59,438 nucleotides of DNA, from assembly GCF_015206885.1 (NCBI RefSeq), contig NZ_JADEXY010000007.1, positions 1 through 59,438 on the forward strand. The letters run 5' to 3'. The position numbers and the translations under genes were made by a program. Below the pieces are notes generated by a model. The model was not told where the DNA came from. It ran no database searches and was given only the letters and a program-made list of their open reading frames with translations. The DNA is from Microcystis aeruginosa LEGE 91341. GTDB taxonomy: Bacteria; Cyanobacteriota; Cyanobacteriia; Cyanobacteriales; Microcystaceae. This document shows, one piece after another, positions 52,413 to 59,438 of the stretch (the first letter of the stretch is position 1; every line of letters starts with the position of its first letter).

Positions 52413-53366
52413 TTACAGCCAAGGTCGGCTCATCTGTTCTAATTGCGTCACCTCTTGCGCTTCTAAACTCCATCCTAAGGCCCCGGCATTTTCGATCACT
52501 TGGGCTGCGGTTTTGGCCCCCGGGATGGGAATTACATCCCCTTGGGCGATTAACCAATTGAGGGCGACTTGTGCGGGGGTTTTTTGGTATTTTGCGCCCA
52601 ATTCTTGCAGTACCCTTAAAATTGGGGCTATTTTCTCCAAACCTTCTTTTTTGAACCGGGAGTCAACTTTTCTGGCTCCATCGGGCAAATTCTGGCTTTC
52701 TGGGCTATATTTACCCGTCAGTAGTCCTTGAGCGAGGGGGCTGTAGGCGAGGATGGTGACACCTAATTCCTTGGCCGTGGCTAAAATTGCCTTAGTTTCT
52801 ATTTTGCGATATAAAAGCGAATACTGCACCTGATTGACCGCTAAGGGAACCTCTTTTTTCGCCAAAATCTGGCTTGCTTGACGCATTTGCTCGGCGGAAT
52901 AATTACTTACACCCACGGAACCAATGCGGCCGCGTTTTACTTCTTCCGCTAGGGCATTCATTAGGGTTTCTTGGCTAATCAGGAAGGTGAAGGGCCAATG
53001 TACTTGGTAAAGAGCCATTTTATCGGTTTTTAGACGGTTTAAGCTCTCGGTAATGGCATTATGAACCGAATTCGCCCCAAATCGCCACGGTACGGGGGCA
53101 AACTTACTGGCAATATCGATGGGAATATCGCTCTCTTGCGTAAATTTTCCTAAGAGTCGTTCCGATTCCCCTAGTCCATAGACTTCGGCAGTGTCAAAAA
53201 AGGTGATTCCTGCCTCTACTGCCGCTTGAAAGGCCGCTTCTACCTGAATAGCTCCGTATTCCTTGCCATAGTTCCAGAATAGTTTATCTCCCCATGCCCA
53301 AGTCCCGATGCCCAAGGCACTGACGGAAATTCCTGTTTGTCCGAGATTAGCGGTTTGTCTAGTCAT
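52413..53366 (-). CDS. Aldo/keto reductase
   Basis: A 317-residue NADPH-dependent TIM-barrel oxidoreductase. The catalytic tetrad fits: Asp/Tyr in FFDTAEVYGLGESERLLG, Lys in IDIASKFAPVPW and His in LYQVHWPF. The cofactor end has WLIAQGDVIPIPGAKTAAQVIENAGALGW. The sequence VGVSNYSAEQM is typical of the family. The physiological substrate cannot be told. It ends 127 bases before recA on the same strand. Confidence 0.92.
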   Translation of the reverse strand: MTRQTANLGQTGISVSALGIGTWAWGDKLFWNYGKEYGAIQVEAAFQAAVEAGITFFDTAEVYGLGESERLLGKFTQESDIPIDIASKFAPVPWRFGANSVHNAITESLNRLKTDKMALYQVHWPFTFLISQETLMNALAEEVKRGRIGSVGVSNYSAEQMRQASQILAKKEVPLAVNQVQYSLLYRKIETKAILATAKELGVTILAYSPLAQGLLTGKYSPESQNLPDGARKVDSRFKKEGLEKIAPILRVLQELGAKYQKTPAQVALNWLIAQGDVIPIPGAKTAAQVIENAGALGWSLEAQEVTQLEQMSRPWL

Positions 53367-53968
53367 ATTCCCTACAAAGGTGGCAATTTTAAAGTTTTAC
53401 AAGTCAATGACAGCGTTTCTTATCAGTGCGAAATGTTTAGGCATCAAACAGGGTTGTAATAGCTGAAATAACTGCCTAGTCAGGTTGTCAGCCCCTCGGA
53501 GCCTAATGCAAAGGTCAAATAATGACTAACCTTATAACTGTTTATTTGTCCCGACGTTTTGTATCAAATAGACACCAAACCAGGCGAGGGGACTCAAGGT
53601 TAATCTACTTTATAATAAATTTTAACAACTTATTACAAAGGTGAGAGTAACGGCGATGGCCACCCCCAATTTCAGAAACCACAACTCTGAGATTGAAGCT
53701 GGAAACGGAAGGCTCCGAGGTGTAACCTAAAAAGAGAAAGCGAGATCACTGCCAACCATCCATGATTAGGTACGGGCTGAATGTCTGACCTGAACGATCA
53801 TCAAGACTGGGCGGTAAAATAGGTTGACACACTGCGTTCAAGAGAACAGGGGTAAAAGTGAGGAGTTTTATTTTTAATGTCAGGTGAAGACCATTCGGCG
53901 GTTTGGCTGAGTTCACGCCGAAATCTCACGTTTGTCACCCATTGAAGTCAATCCATCTCGTCAAGATA
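53367..53968. other. Gene-free region with structured-looking sequence
   Basis: About 600 bases without a convincing gene. A 24-codon frame (ATG at 53655: MATPNFRNHNSEIEAGNGRL) precedes a purine-rich, fairly GC-rich block (53640-53960) that differs from the AT-rich repeats elsewhere. It contains several complementary words (GGCTCCGAGG; GAAAGCGAGATCACTG; CGGCGGTTTGGCTGAGTTCACGCCG). It could be a non-coding RNA or decayed gene. No known RNA family was recognised. Confidence 0.35.
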
Positions 53969-54076
53969 ATACTAAATCCGTTGAGCATAGGCTACTTATA
54001 AGAACAGGTAAAAAGCAAGAGGGAAAAGGCAAAAGGGGTGAATAAATAATCAGTTTTTAATAACCAGATTTAGTAT
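53969..54076. mobile_element. Miniature inverted-repeat element, family A (third copy)
   Basis: Ends ATACTAAATC and GATTTAGTAT, right arm CAGTTTTTAATAACCAG, core with AAAAGGCAAAAGG. It lies 26 bases beyond the stop of the frameshifted effector gene. Confidence 0.72.
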
Positions 54077-54102
54077 CAAGATTGCAGATAAGCAGCATTT
54101 AT

Positions 54103-54857
54103 TCAGAGTAAATCTTCCAGTTTTATGGTGATATGATTTTGATTGGGATTTTTGATAAACTTAACAACGATTTTATCTCGTTCTTCTAATAGGGTTTCTA
54201 GGGTTAATAAATTTGATTCTGTAGATTGAGAGAGAATTTTATATAAGGTACTCTCGCTCAAATTATAGTCTGGCTCATTTTCTTTGGCAATATCACTAAT
54301 TTCGTTGCGATTATAAAAAATAATTCCTCTGAAATGCACAAGTATTTGTGCATTGTGATAGTTTTTCTGGGGATTAGCATGATTATTGAGAGTTAGAAGC
54401 ATATAGATTCTATTCATCCCGCTTTGAAATTTACCAGCAATCTGCTTTAATGTGCTTTCTTTGTCTTTTTTTGCCTGTAGGGATGCTTTAAGTTCAATTA
54501 AACAAATTTGCAGATGATAATATAATTGAGAATTTTACCAGCATCATCGACTTTTCTCTGTAAAACTACTATAGCTTTTTCAGGGGTTTTGCCGGAAGTA
54601 TAGATACTGGGTAACTCTTTTTCTAAATCGATCACCCAGATTTTATCTACTTCTGTAGATATATTTTTGTCATTTTTAGACGATAACTGTAAGTGATTAA
54701 TAACTACTTTCTTTAAATCGCTCTTTTTTGTTTCTTGAATTTCAATATACTCATCCTGAGTAGGGGATATTTCTTCAATAAAACCCTGTTTTTCTAAAGC
54801 TTGATGAAACTCTTGTCTAAGGGAAAATATTTCTTTTTTTGAGTTAGACTTACTCAT
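54103..54857 (-). pseudogene. Frameshifted effector of an ATPase-linked defence-like pair
   Basis: The ATG at 54857 opens 119 codons ending at TAA 54498. A one-base change near AATTATATTATC (about 54520-54531) would join it to a frame that runs on (QICLIELKASLQAKKDKEST ... FQSGMNRIYMLLTLNN) to 54103. The restored protein is about 251 residues. LIELKASL, preceded by an Asp (WVIDLEKEL), looks like the (D/E)xK strand of a PD-(D/E)xK nuclease. Its start overlaps the ATPase stop by 8 bases, so the two form one unit. A sequencing error cannot be excluded. Confidence 0.6.
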
Positions 54858-56316
54858 TCTCTGCTAAATAGATATGATTGGTTAAAATTTCTCCAGATTT
54901 CTGCACGGAGTTGATAACTTCTTTAAAGTTACGAAAATAAATACCATATTCACTGGTTCCATAATCAATAATTTTATCACCCGTGAAAAAGTAAACCCCT
55001 AAGTCTTCTTTAGCAATTGAAATTTCAGGATTTAAATTTTTTAATTGATTATCTTCAATGATTTTTGTGACATCAACATCATAACTTTTTAAGGTATGAA
55101 GATAAACATAATTGTTGAGAATATCGGTTAAAATTGGGCTATGGGTAGTGATCAAAACCCGATTATCATGCTCGGTGACAAATTGAACTAAAATATCCAT
55201 TAAGCGAATTTGATTTTCGGGATGCAAATTAACTTCTGGTTCATCTATCATCAAAAAATTGTTTTTTTCCTTGGCCCAATATTTGAGATAAAGATACAAG
55301 ATAGTCAACTGATTAACTGAAGATGAAGCTAGATACATAGGTAAATCTTTGCTTTCATCGAATTTAAAAGAAAATTGAATAGGTGCGATCGCTTCTAGAC
55401 TAGAAATCGTGATTTCTCCTCCCATTAATCCGATCATTTTTTCAATCAGAGAATTATAAACTGAATTAATTTCTTTCTTGGTATTGAGAGAATAAAGCGA
55501 CTCAATCACTTTATTCATTGGTTCTGTATAAGACCTTTTGGGTAATTGTTCTTGAAGACGTTTGAATATATTTTTATTAGTATCACCATCATCATCAATA
55601 TTTTCTATTAATTCTTGCAAACGACGATTATACTCACTTCTTGTATTTCTCTCTATCTCATAAATGTACTGGTAGAAAACAGGAAAAAAGCTACGACTAG
55701 CGGGGATAAAAAAAGTATCTTCTGTCTTAGACAAAAGCACTCTTATTATTGACGGAATAATTACTGATTCCTTGTATGGTTTAGCTCTCTCAAAAAAGTC
55801 TCTGGGTATTTGATCAAATACTTTTTCGGGTATATTAGGTTCTTTTATATTTATTGTTAGGCTACCTTTGCCCTTGCTAATCTGTAAATACTCCAGATCA
55901 TTATTTCCTGCAACACGAACCAAAAAAGTTGTTTTAAATTTCGTCTCTTTAAATTCTTGGATATTTGCTTGAAAAATTAATTTATTGGAACTAATAATCG
56001 TTTCTTTAATACTGGCATCAAGATTATAAGTATTAACAACTTCTTTTTCAATAAATCGGCTAAATTTATTGAGAATCTCATCGATTAATTCTTGATTAAT
56101 CTTAATAGGTTTTTTAGAGTCAATTACTAAAGAATCAATTTGGGTATTTTCGGAAAACTTTCTAATATTGTCATCATTAAAAATTGTCCACAAAAGCTGA
56201 GAAACTAGGGTTTTGCCACTATTATTGTAACCAATAAAAGTATAAAACTTTTTGGTTAAATCTATAGCTTGATTATTATTTCTAATTGATCCCAAATTCT
56301 TGATCAGTAGTTCCAT
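54850..56316 (-). CDS. AAA ATPase of a two-gene defence-like unit
   Basis: A 488-residue ATPase of the OLD/RecF-like AAA group. It starts LLIKNLGSIRNNNQAIDL, with Walker A GYNNSGKTLVS (about 29-39). The late signature/Walker B region is YLASSSVNQLTILYLYLKYWAKEKNNFLMIDEPEVNLHPENQ, with switch His in ITTHSPILTDIL. The insert between is long and variable, as in phage-sensing ATPases such as those of PARIS or AbiL. It is a different lineage from the RloA-like protein at 40169. Partner: the overlapping, frameshifted gene downstream. Function as phage defence is inferred. Confidence 0.8.
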   Translation of the reverse strand: MELLIKNLGSIRNNNQAIDLTKKFYTFIGYNNSGKTLVSQLLWTIFNDDNIRKFSENTQIDSLVIDSKKPIKINQELIDEILNKFSRFIEKEVVNTYNLDASIKETIISSNKLIFQANIQEFKETKFKTTFLVRVAGNNDLEYLQISKGKGSLTINIKEPNIPEKVFDQIPRDFFERAKPYKESVIIPSIIRVLLSKTEDTFFIPASRSFFPVFYQYIYEIERNTRSEYNRRLQELIENIDDDGDTNKNIFKRLQEQLPKRSYTEPMNKVIESLYSLNTKKEINSVYNSLIEKMIGLMGGEITISSLEAIAPIQFSFKFDESKDLPMYLASSSVNQLTILYLYLKYWAKEKNNFLMIDEPEVNLHPENQIRLMDILVQFVTEHDNRVLITTHSPILTDILNNYVYLHTLKSYDVDVTKIIEDNQLKNLNPEISIAKEDLGVYFFTGDKIIDYGTSEYGIYFRNFKEVINSVQKSGEILTNHIYLAENE

Positions 56317-56386
56317 ATTATTTTTACCAATCGCACCGAGAGGATAACTAATTTTTTAAAGGTGGACAAAATGCCCACCCTTAAAA

Positions 56387-59011
56387 CTATTGTAAACTGC
56401 TAGTTAACTGACTTTTGGCCTTAGCTAAAGCTTCGCTTAACTTACTAGCATCCCGTCCCCCAGCTTGAGCTAAATTGGGACGACCACCACCACCACCGGA
56501 GCAGATTTTAGCGATCGCACCGATAAATTTACCCGCTTGTAAACCCTTATCTTTAATCACCCGGGGACTAAAAGCGGCCACTAAACTCACTTTATCAGCC
56601 GCGGGAGTCGAGGCCAAAATTATCGCCCCTTCCCCTAATTTTTGCTGTAGTCTTTCGGCTGCAGCCATCAAAGCATTAGCATCAATATCGCCCAAAGAAG
56701 CGACTAAAAGCTTAAATTCGCCGATAGATTCAGCTTGAGATAGCAAAGCATCCGATTTATTTAGTGCTAACTCCTGTTTAACCGCTTCTAACTGCTTTTG
56801 TGTCCCCTTTAACTCCGATTGTAGGGCCGTAATGCGATCGGGAATTTCCAGAGGTTTGACCTTAAAGCGATCGCACAAATCCCGTACCACCTGATCCCGT
56901 TCATTCAAATAGGCTAACACGGCGGGGCCGGCCACCGCTTCGATGCGACGAATTCCTGCAGCGATTCCCGTCTCAGAGATGATTTTAAATAAACCGATCT
57001 CGGCGGTATTTTTAACGTGAGTTCCCCCGCATAATTCCATAGAAACGCTAGGAATATCGATAACTCGCACTTCTGAGCCGTATTTCTCGCCAAACATAGC
57101 AATAGCTCCCTTTTGCTTCGCTTCTTCCAATCCCATCACCGCTATCTCGGTGTCATGCGCTTCGGCAATCCAAGTGTTAATCTGTTCTTCCACCTGTTGC
57201 AATTCAGCACCAGTCAGGGGACGAGGACAGTTAAAATCAAAACGGAGGCGCTCAAAACTGACGAGGGAACCTGCTTGGGAAATCCCAGCATCGACAAGCT
57301 TTTTCAGGGCCGATTGTAGCAGATGGGTCGCGGTATGATTAGCTTGGGCGCGACGACGACAGGAACGGTCAATCTGTGCATTAATTGTATCGCCGGTGGT
57401 GACAACTCCCCGCTCAATCCGACCAAAATGGATAAAAATCCCCGATTCTTTCTGCACATCCTCAACGCGGATAAGCAGATTATCGCCGGTTAAATAACCC
57501 TTATCACCGATTTGTCCACCCGATTCGGCATAAAAAGGAGTTTGATCGAGAACTACCTGCACCTCAGTCCCTGCTGCGGCCGATTCCACCGTTTTACCAG
57601 CGACTAAAACCGCCGTTACTGTTGCGGTTGCTTGCAAATCCGTATAACCGAGAAATTCCGTCGGGTGAATATGTTCCGCCAGTTTATCTAAACTACCCTG
57701 TACCGTCAAATCTATGGTTTCGTGGGCGGCTTTTGATCTTTGCTGCTGTTTTTTCATTTCCTGCTCGAAACCCGCCGTATCGACGCTTAAACCCTGCTCC
57801 TCAGCGATTTCTTGAGTGAGTTCGAGGGGGAAGCCATAGGTATCATAAAGGGTAAAGGCATCGACTCCCGAAATCTGGCTTTTTTCTTTTTCTAGAATCG
57901 ATTCGAGCAGTTTCTCGCCTCTTTCTAGGGTTTCTAAAAATCTCGCTTCTTCTCGCTCTAATTCTGCCTTGATCACCGTTTCCCGTTCCCGAACATTGCC
58001 ATAGACGGACTCGGAAAGAGCGATCGCAACTTCCGCCACTTTGCTGATAAATTGACCTTCAATACCGATTAAACGTCCGTGCCGTACTACTCTGCGAATC
58101 AGGCGACGCAGGACGTAACCTCTGTCAGTATTCGATGCTGAGATACCATCCGCTATCATGTGTACTATCGAGCGCACATGATCACCGATGACTTTTAGGG
58201 AAACTTTCGTTTTTTCGTCCGCTTTCTGGTAGTCTATGGCCGCTAACCGGGCTGCTTCCGCGACAATTGGGAAAATTAGGTCAGTTTCGTAGTTATTGGC
58301 GACTTTTTGCAGGATTTGCGCCATCCGTTCCAAACCCATCCCCGTATCGATATTTTTATTCGCTAGGGGTGTCAGATTGCCATCTGCGTCGCGGTTATAC
58401 TGCATAAAGACGAGGTTATAAAACTCGATAAAACGGCTATCATCCTCTAAATCGATGGTTTTATCCCCTAATTCCGGGTGAAAATCGTAGTAAATTTCCG
58501 AACAGGGACCACAGGGACCCGTGGGACCCGATACCCAAAAGTTATCCGCTTCGCCCATTTTTTGGATACGATGGGCAGGAATACCGATTTTATCGCGCCA
58601 GATAGCGAAAGCTTCCTCATCCTCTTTAAAGACACTAACGACTAATCTTTCGGGGGGAAGGTTAAAAACTTCTGTGGACAATTCCCAGGCCCAGGCGATC
58701 GCTTGTTCTTTAAAATAATCACCAAAGCTAAAATTACCCAACATCTCAAAAAAAGTATGATGTCTAGCAGTCCGGCCGACATTTTCGATATCGTTGGTGC
58801 GAATACATTTTTGGGAAGTGGTAGCGCGGGTAAATTCTGGGGTCTTTTGCCCTAAGAAAATCGGCTTAAAAGGGAGCATTCCCGCAATAGTCAGCAAAAC
58901 GGTGGGGTCTTCTGGTACTAGAGAGGCACTAGGGAGAATTTTGTGGTTTCTGGCCGCAAAAAAGTCTAAAAATCGCTGGCGAATCTCGCTTCCGCTTAGG
59001 TGGTTACTCAT
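56387..59011 (-). CDS. alaS: Alanyl-tRNA synthetase
   Basis: An 874-residue class II synthetase charging tRNA-Ala. Class II core: [20 protein letters not shown], motif 2 around [18 protein letters not shown], and [10 protein letters not shown] (motif 3 region). The editing domain has its zinc ligands in NHTATHLLQ (HxxxH) and ELCGGTHV (CxxxH). C-Ala ends [17 protein letters not shown]. Length normal, no damage. It stands alone between the ATPase unit and the partial gene at the window edge. Confidence 0.98.
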   Translation of the reverse strand: MSNHLSGSEIRQRFLDFFAARNHKILPSASLVPEDPTVLLTIAGMLPFKPIFLGQKTPEFTRATTSQKCIRTNDIENVGRTARHHTFFEMLGNFSFGDYFKEQAIAWAWELSTEVFNLPPERLVVSVFKEDEEAFAIWRDKIGIPAHRIQKMGEADNFWVSGPTGPCGPCSEIYYDFHPELGDKTIDLEDDSRFIEFYNLVFMQYNRDADGNLTPLANKNIDTGMGLERMAQILQKVANNYETDLIFPIVAEAARLAAIDYQKADEKTKVSLKVIGDHVRSIVHMIADGISASNTDRGYVLRRLIRRVVRHGRLIGIEGQFISKVAEVAIALSESVYGNVRERETVIKAELEREEARFLETLERGEKLLESILEKEKSQISGVDAFTLYDTYGFPLELTQEIAEEQGLSVDTAGFEQEMKKQQQRSKAAHETIDLTVQGSLDKLAEHIHPTEFLGYTDLQATATVTAVLVAGKTVESAAAGTEVQVVLDQTPFYAESGGQIGDKGYLTGDNLLIRVEDVQKESGIFIHFGRIERGVVTTGDTINAQIDRSCRRRAQANHTATHLLQSALKKLVDAGISQAGSLVSFERLRFDFNCPRPLTGAELQQVEEQINTWIAEAHDTEIAVMGLEEAKQKGAIAMFGEKYGSEVRVIDIPSVSMELCGGTHVKNTAEIGLFKIISETGIAAGIRRIEAVAGPAVLAYLNERDQVVRDLCDRFKVKPLEIPDRITALQSELKGTQKQLEAVKQELALNKSDALLSQAESIGEFKLLVASLGDIDANALMAAAERLQQKLGEGAIILASTPAADKVSLVAAFSPRVIKDKGLQAGKFIGAIAKICSGGGGGRPNLAQAGGRDASKLSEALAKAKSQLTSSLQ

Positions 59012-59082
59012 AGAAGATGTCAGTTAGTCAGAAAATGCCTATTTTATCCATTGTGGCATTTTTGCGTTTTAACTCTCCACCT

Positions 59083-59438
59083 TTACTCTTGCGCCGCTTG
59101 TCGGACCTGTTCTAAGTCTAAATCCAAAGCTTGAGCGATTTGTTCCACACTTAAACCCAAAGCAAGCAAACGGGGAATAGATTCCAGTTTAGCCTCTAGT
59201 TTTCCTTCCAGTTTTCCTTCTAGTTTTCCTTCTAGTTTTCCTTCTAGTTTTCCTTCCTGTCGTCCTTCCCCTTTAGTTGCTTCCTTCCATTCCTGATAGG
59301 TTTGAGATAAAGTCATAAACACCTCTCTATCCTCAGTTTCTAGGATGTTATTTACTTCCATACTAACCCGCCAACTAATCAATAATTCTAGGACATTTTC
59401 CCGGAAAGCATTACCTTGAGGTAATTCTAACAATTCTC
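59083..59438 (-). CDS. C-terminal part of an Rpn/PD-(D/E)xK transposase-family protein (runs off the window)
   Basis: At least 118 residues; the frame stays open to the window edge, so the N-terminal catalytic domain lies outside. Visible: RENVLELLISWRVSMEV, LSQTYQEWKEATKGEGRQEG, five KLEG/KLEA repeats, and a closing helix (SIPRLLALGLSVEQIAQALDL). This tail layout is typical of the cyanobacterial Rpn-like recombination-promoting nucleases, present in many copies per genome. Family assignment comes from the tail only. Confidence 0.6.
   Translation of the reverse strand, partial: ELLELPQGNAFRENVLELLISWRVSMEVNNILETEDREVFMTLSQTYQEWKEATKGEGRQEGKLEGKLEGKLEGKLEGKLEAKLESIPRLLALGLSVEQIAQALDLDLEQVRQAAQE
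59193..59261. repeat. 12-base tandem repeat encoding KLEG
   Basis: Five consecutive copies of TCCTTCTAGTTT-type 12-mers within the Rpn-like gene, in frame, giving (KLEG)n. Copy number can change by slippage without breaking the frame. Confidence 0.85.

Noticed and set aside
53655-53730. 24-codon frame MATPNFRNHNSEIEAGNGRL, considered as a small gene
   Set aside because: Too short to judge and without clear ribosome site or relatives; kept only as part of the intergenic description.

Overview
The window comes from a cyanobacterial chromosome and most resembles Microcystis. The evidence is: chlL and chlN (light-independent protochlorophyllide reductase), a CRR6-type NDH-1 assembly factor, a CpcD/DUF1816 phycobilisome-linker-like protein, a CbiG-CobJ fusion, a DUF5331 gene between chlL and chlN, DUF1400, DUF1350 and DUF3082 families, frequent GCGATCGC (HIP1) octamers, moderate GC, and dense intergenic miniature inverted-repeat elements. 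No rRNA, tRNA, CRISPR array or intact insertion sequence was recognised.

Layout. 1-9.5 kb: SRPBCC-like protein, hslO, a membrane-anchored helical-repeat protein, a pentapeptide-repeat membrane protein, ppx, a DUF1400 alpha/beta hydrolase and a DUF3082 protein. 9.5-24.6 kb: a GspE/PilB paralogue that has lost its catalytic motifs, the CpcD/DUF1816 protein, a sensor kinase, an arylsulfatase, marC, gad with a YrhK-like membrane gene, and an MscS channel. Miniature elements are scattered between these genes. 24.6-31.1 kb is an accessory island: a DUF29 gene, a NACHT NTPase (1042 codons, two in-frame TAA stops) whose C-terminus is a complete Ycf35/DUF1257 domain, hicBA, two copies of a TumE-type toxin-antitoxin locus (one truncated), and a DUF4258-like/DUF2283 pair. 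31.2-41.5 kb: a GC-rich ClC-type channel, Uma2 and cobJ, decayed gene copies, a DUF1350 protein, uridine phosphorylase and an AbiL/RloAB-type defence pair. 41.6-48.3 kb: chlN-DUF5331-chlL, two membrane proteins, ispH and crr6. 48.4-49.6 kb: a decayed locus between two direct repeats, possibly a remnant of a ribosomally made peptide cluster. 49.7-59.4 kb: a BASS transporter, an M15-like peptidase, recA, an aldo/keto reductase, a second AAA-ATPase two-gene defence-like unit with a frameshifted effector, alaS and a partial Rpn-type nuclease gene.

How it fits together. Conserved metabolic and photosynthesis genes alternate with a layer of defence and toxin-antitoxin genes, many of them broken by single nonsense codons or one-base frameshifts. 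At least five families of terminal-inverted-repeat elements fill the gaps. Three of them (A, B, C) carry the same internal heptamer repeat despite unrelated ends. The most interesting item is the NACHT-Ycf35 fusion: an NLR-like architecture carrying a photosynthetic-lineage housekeeping domain where a sensor would sit.
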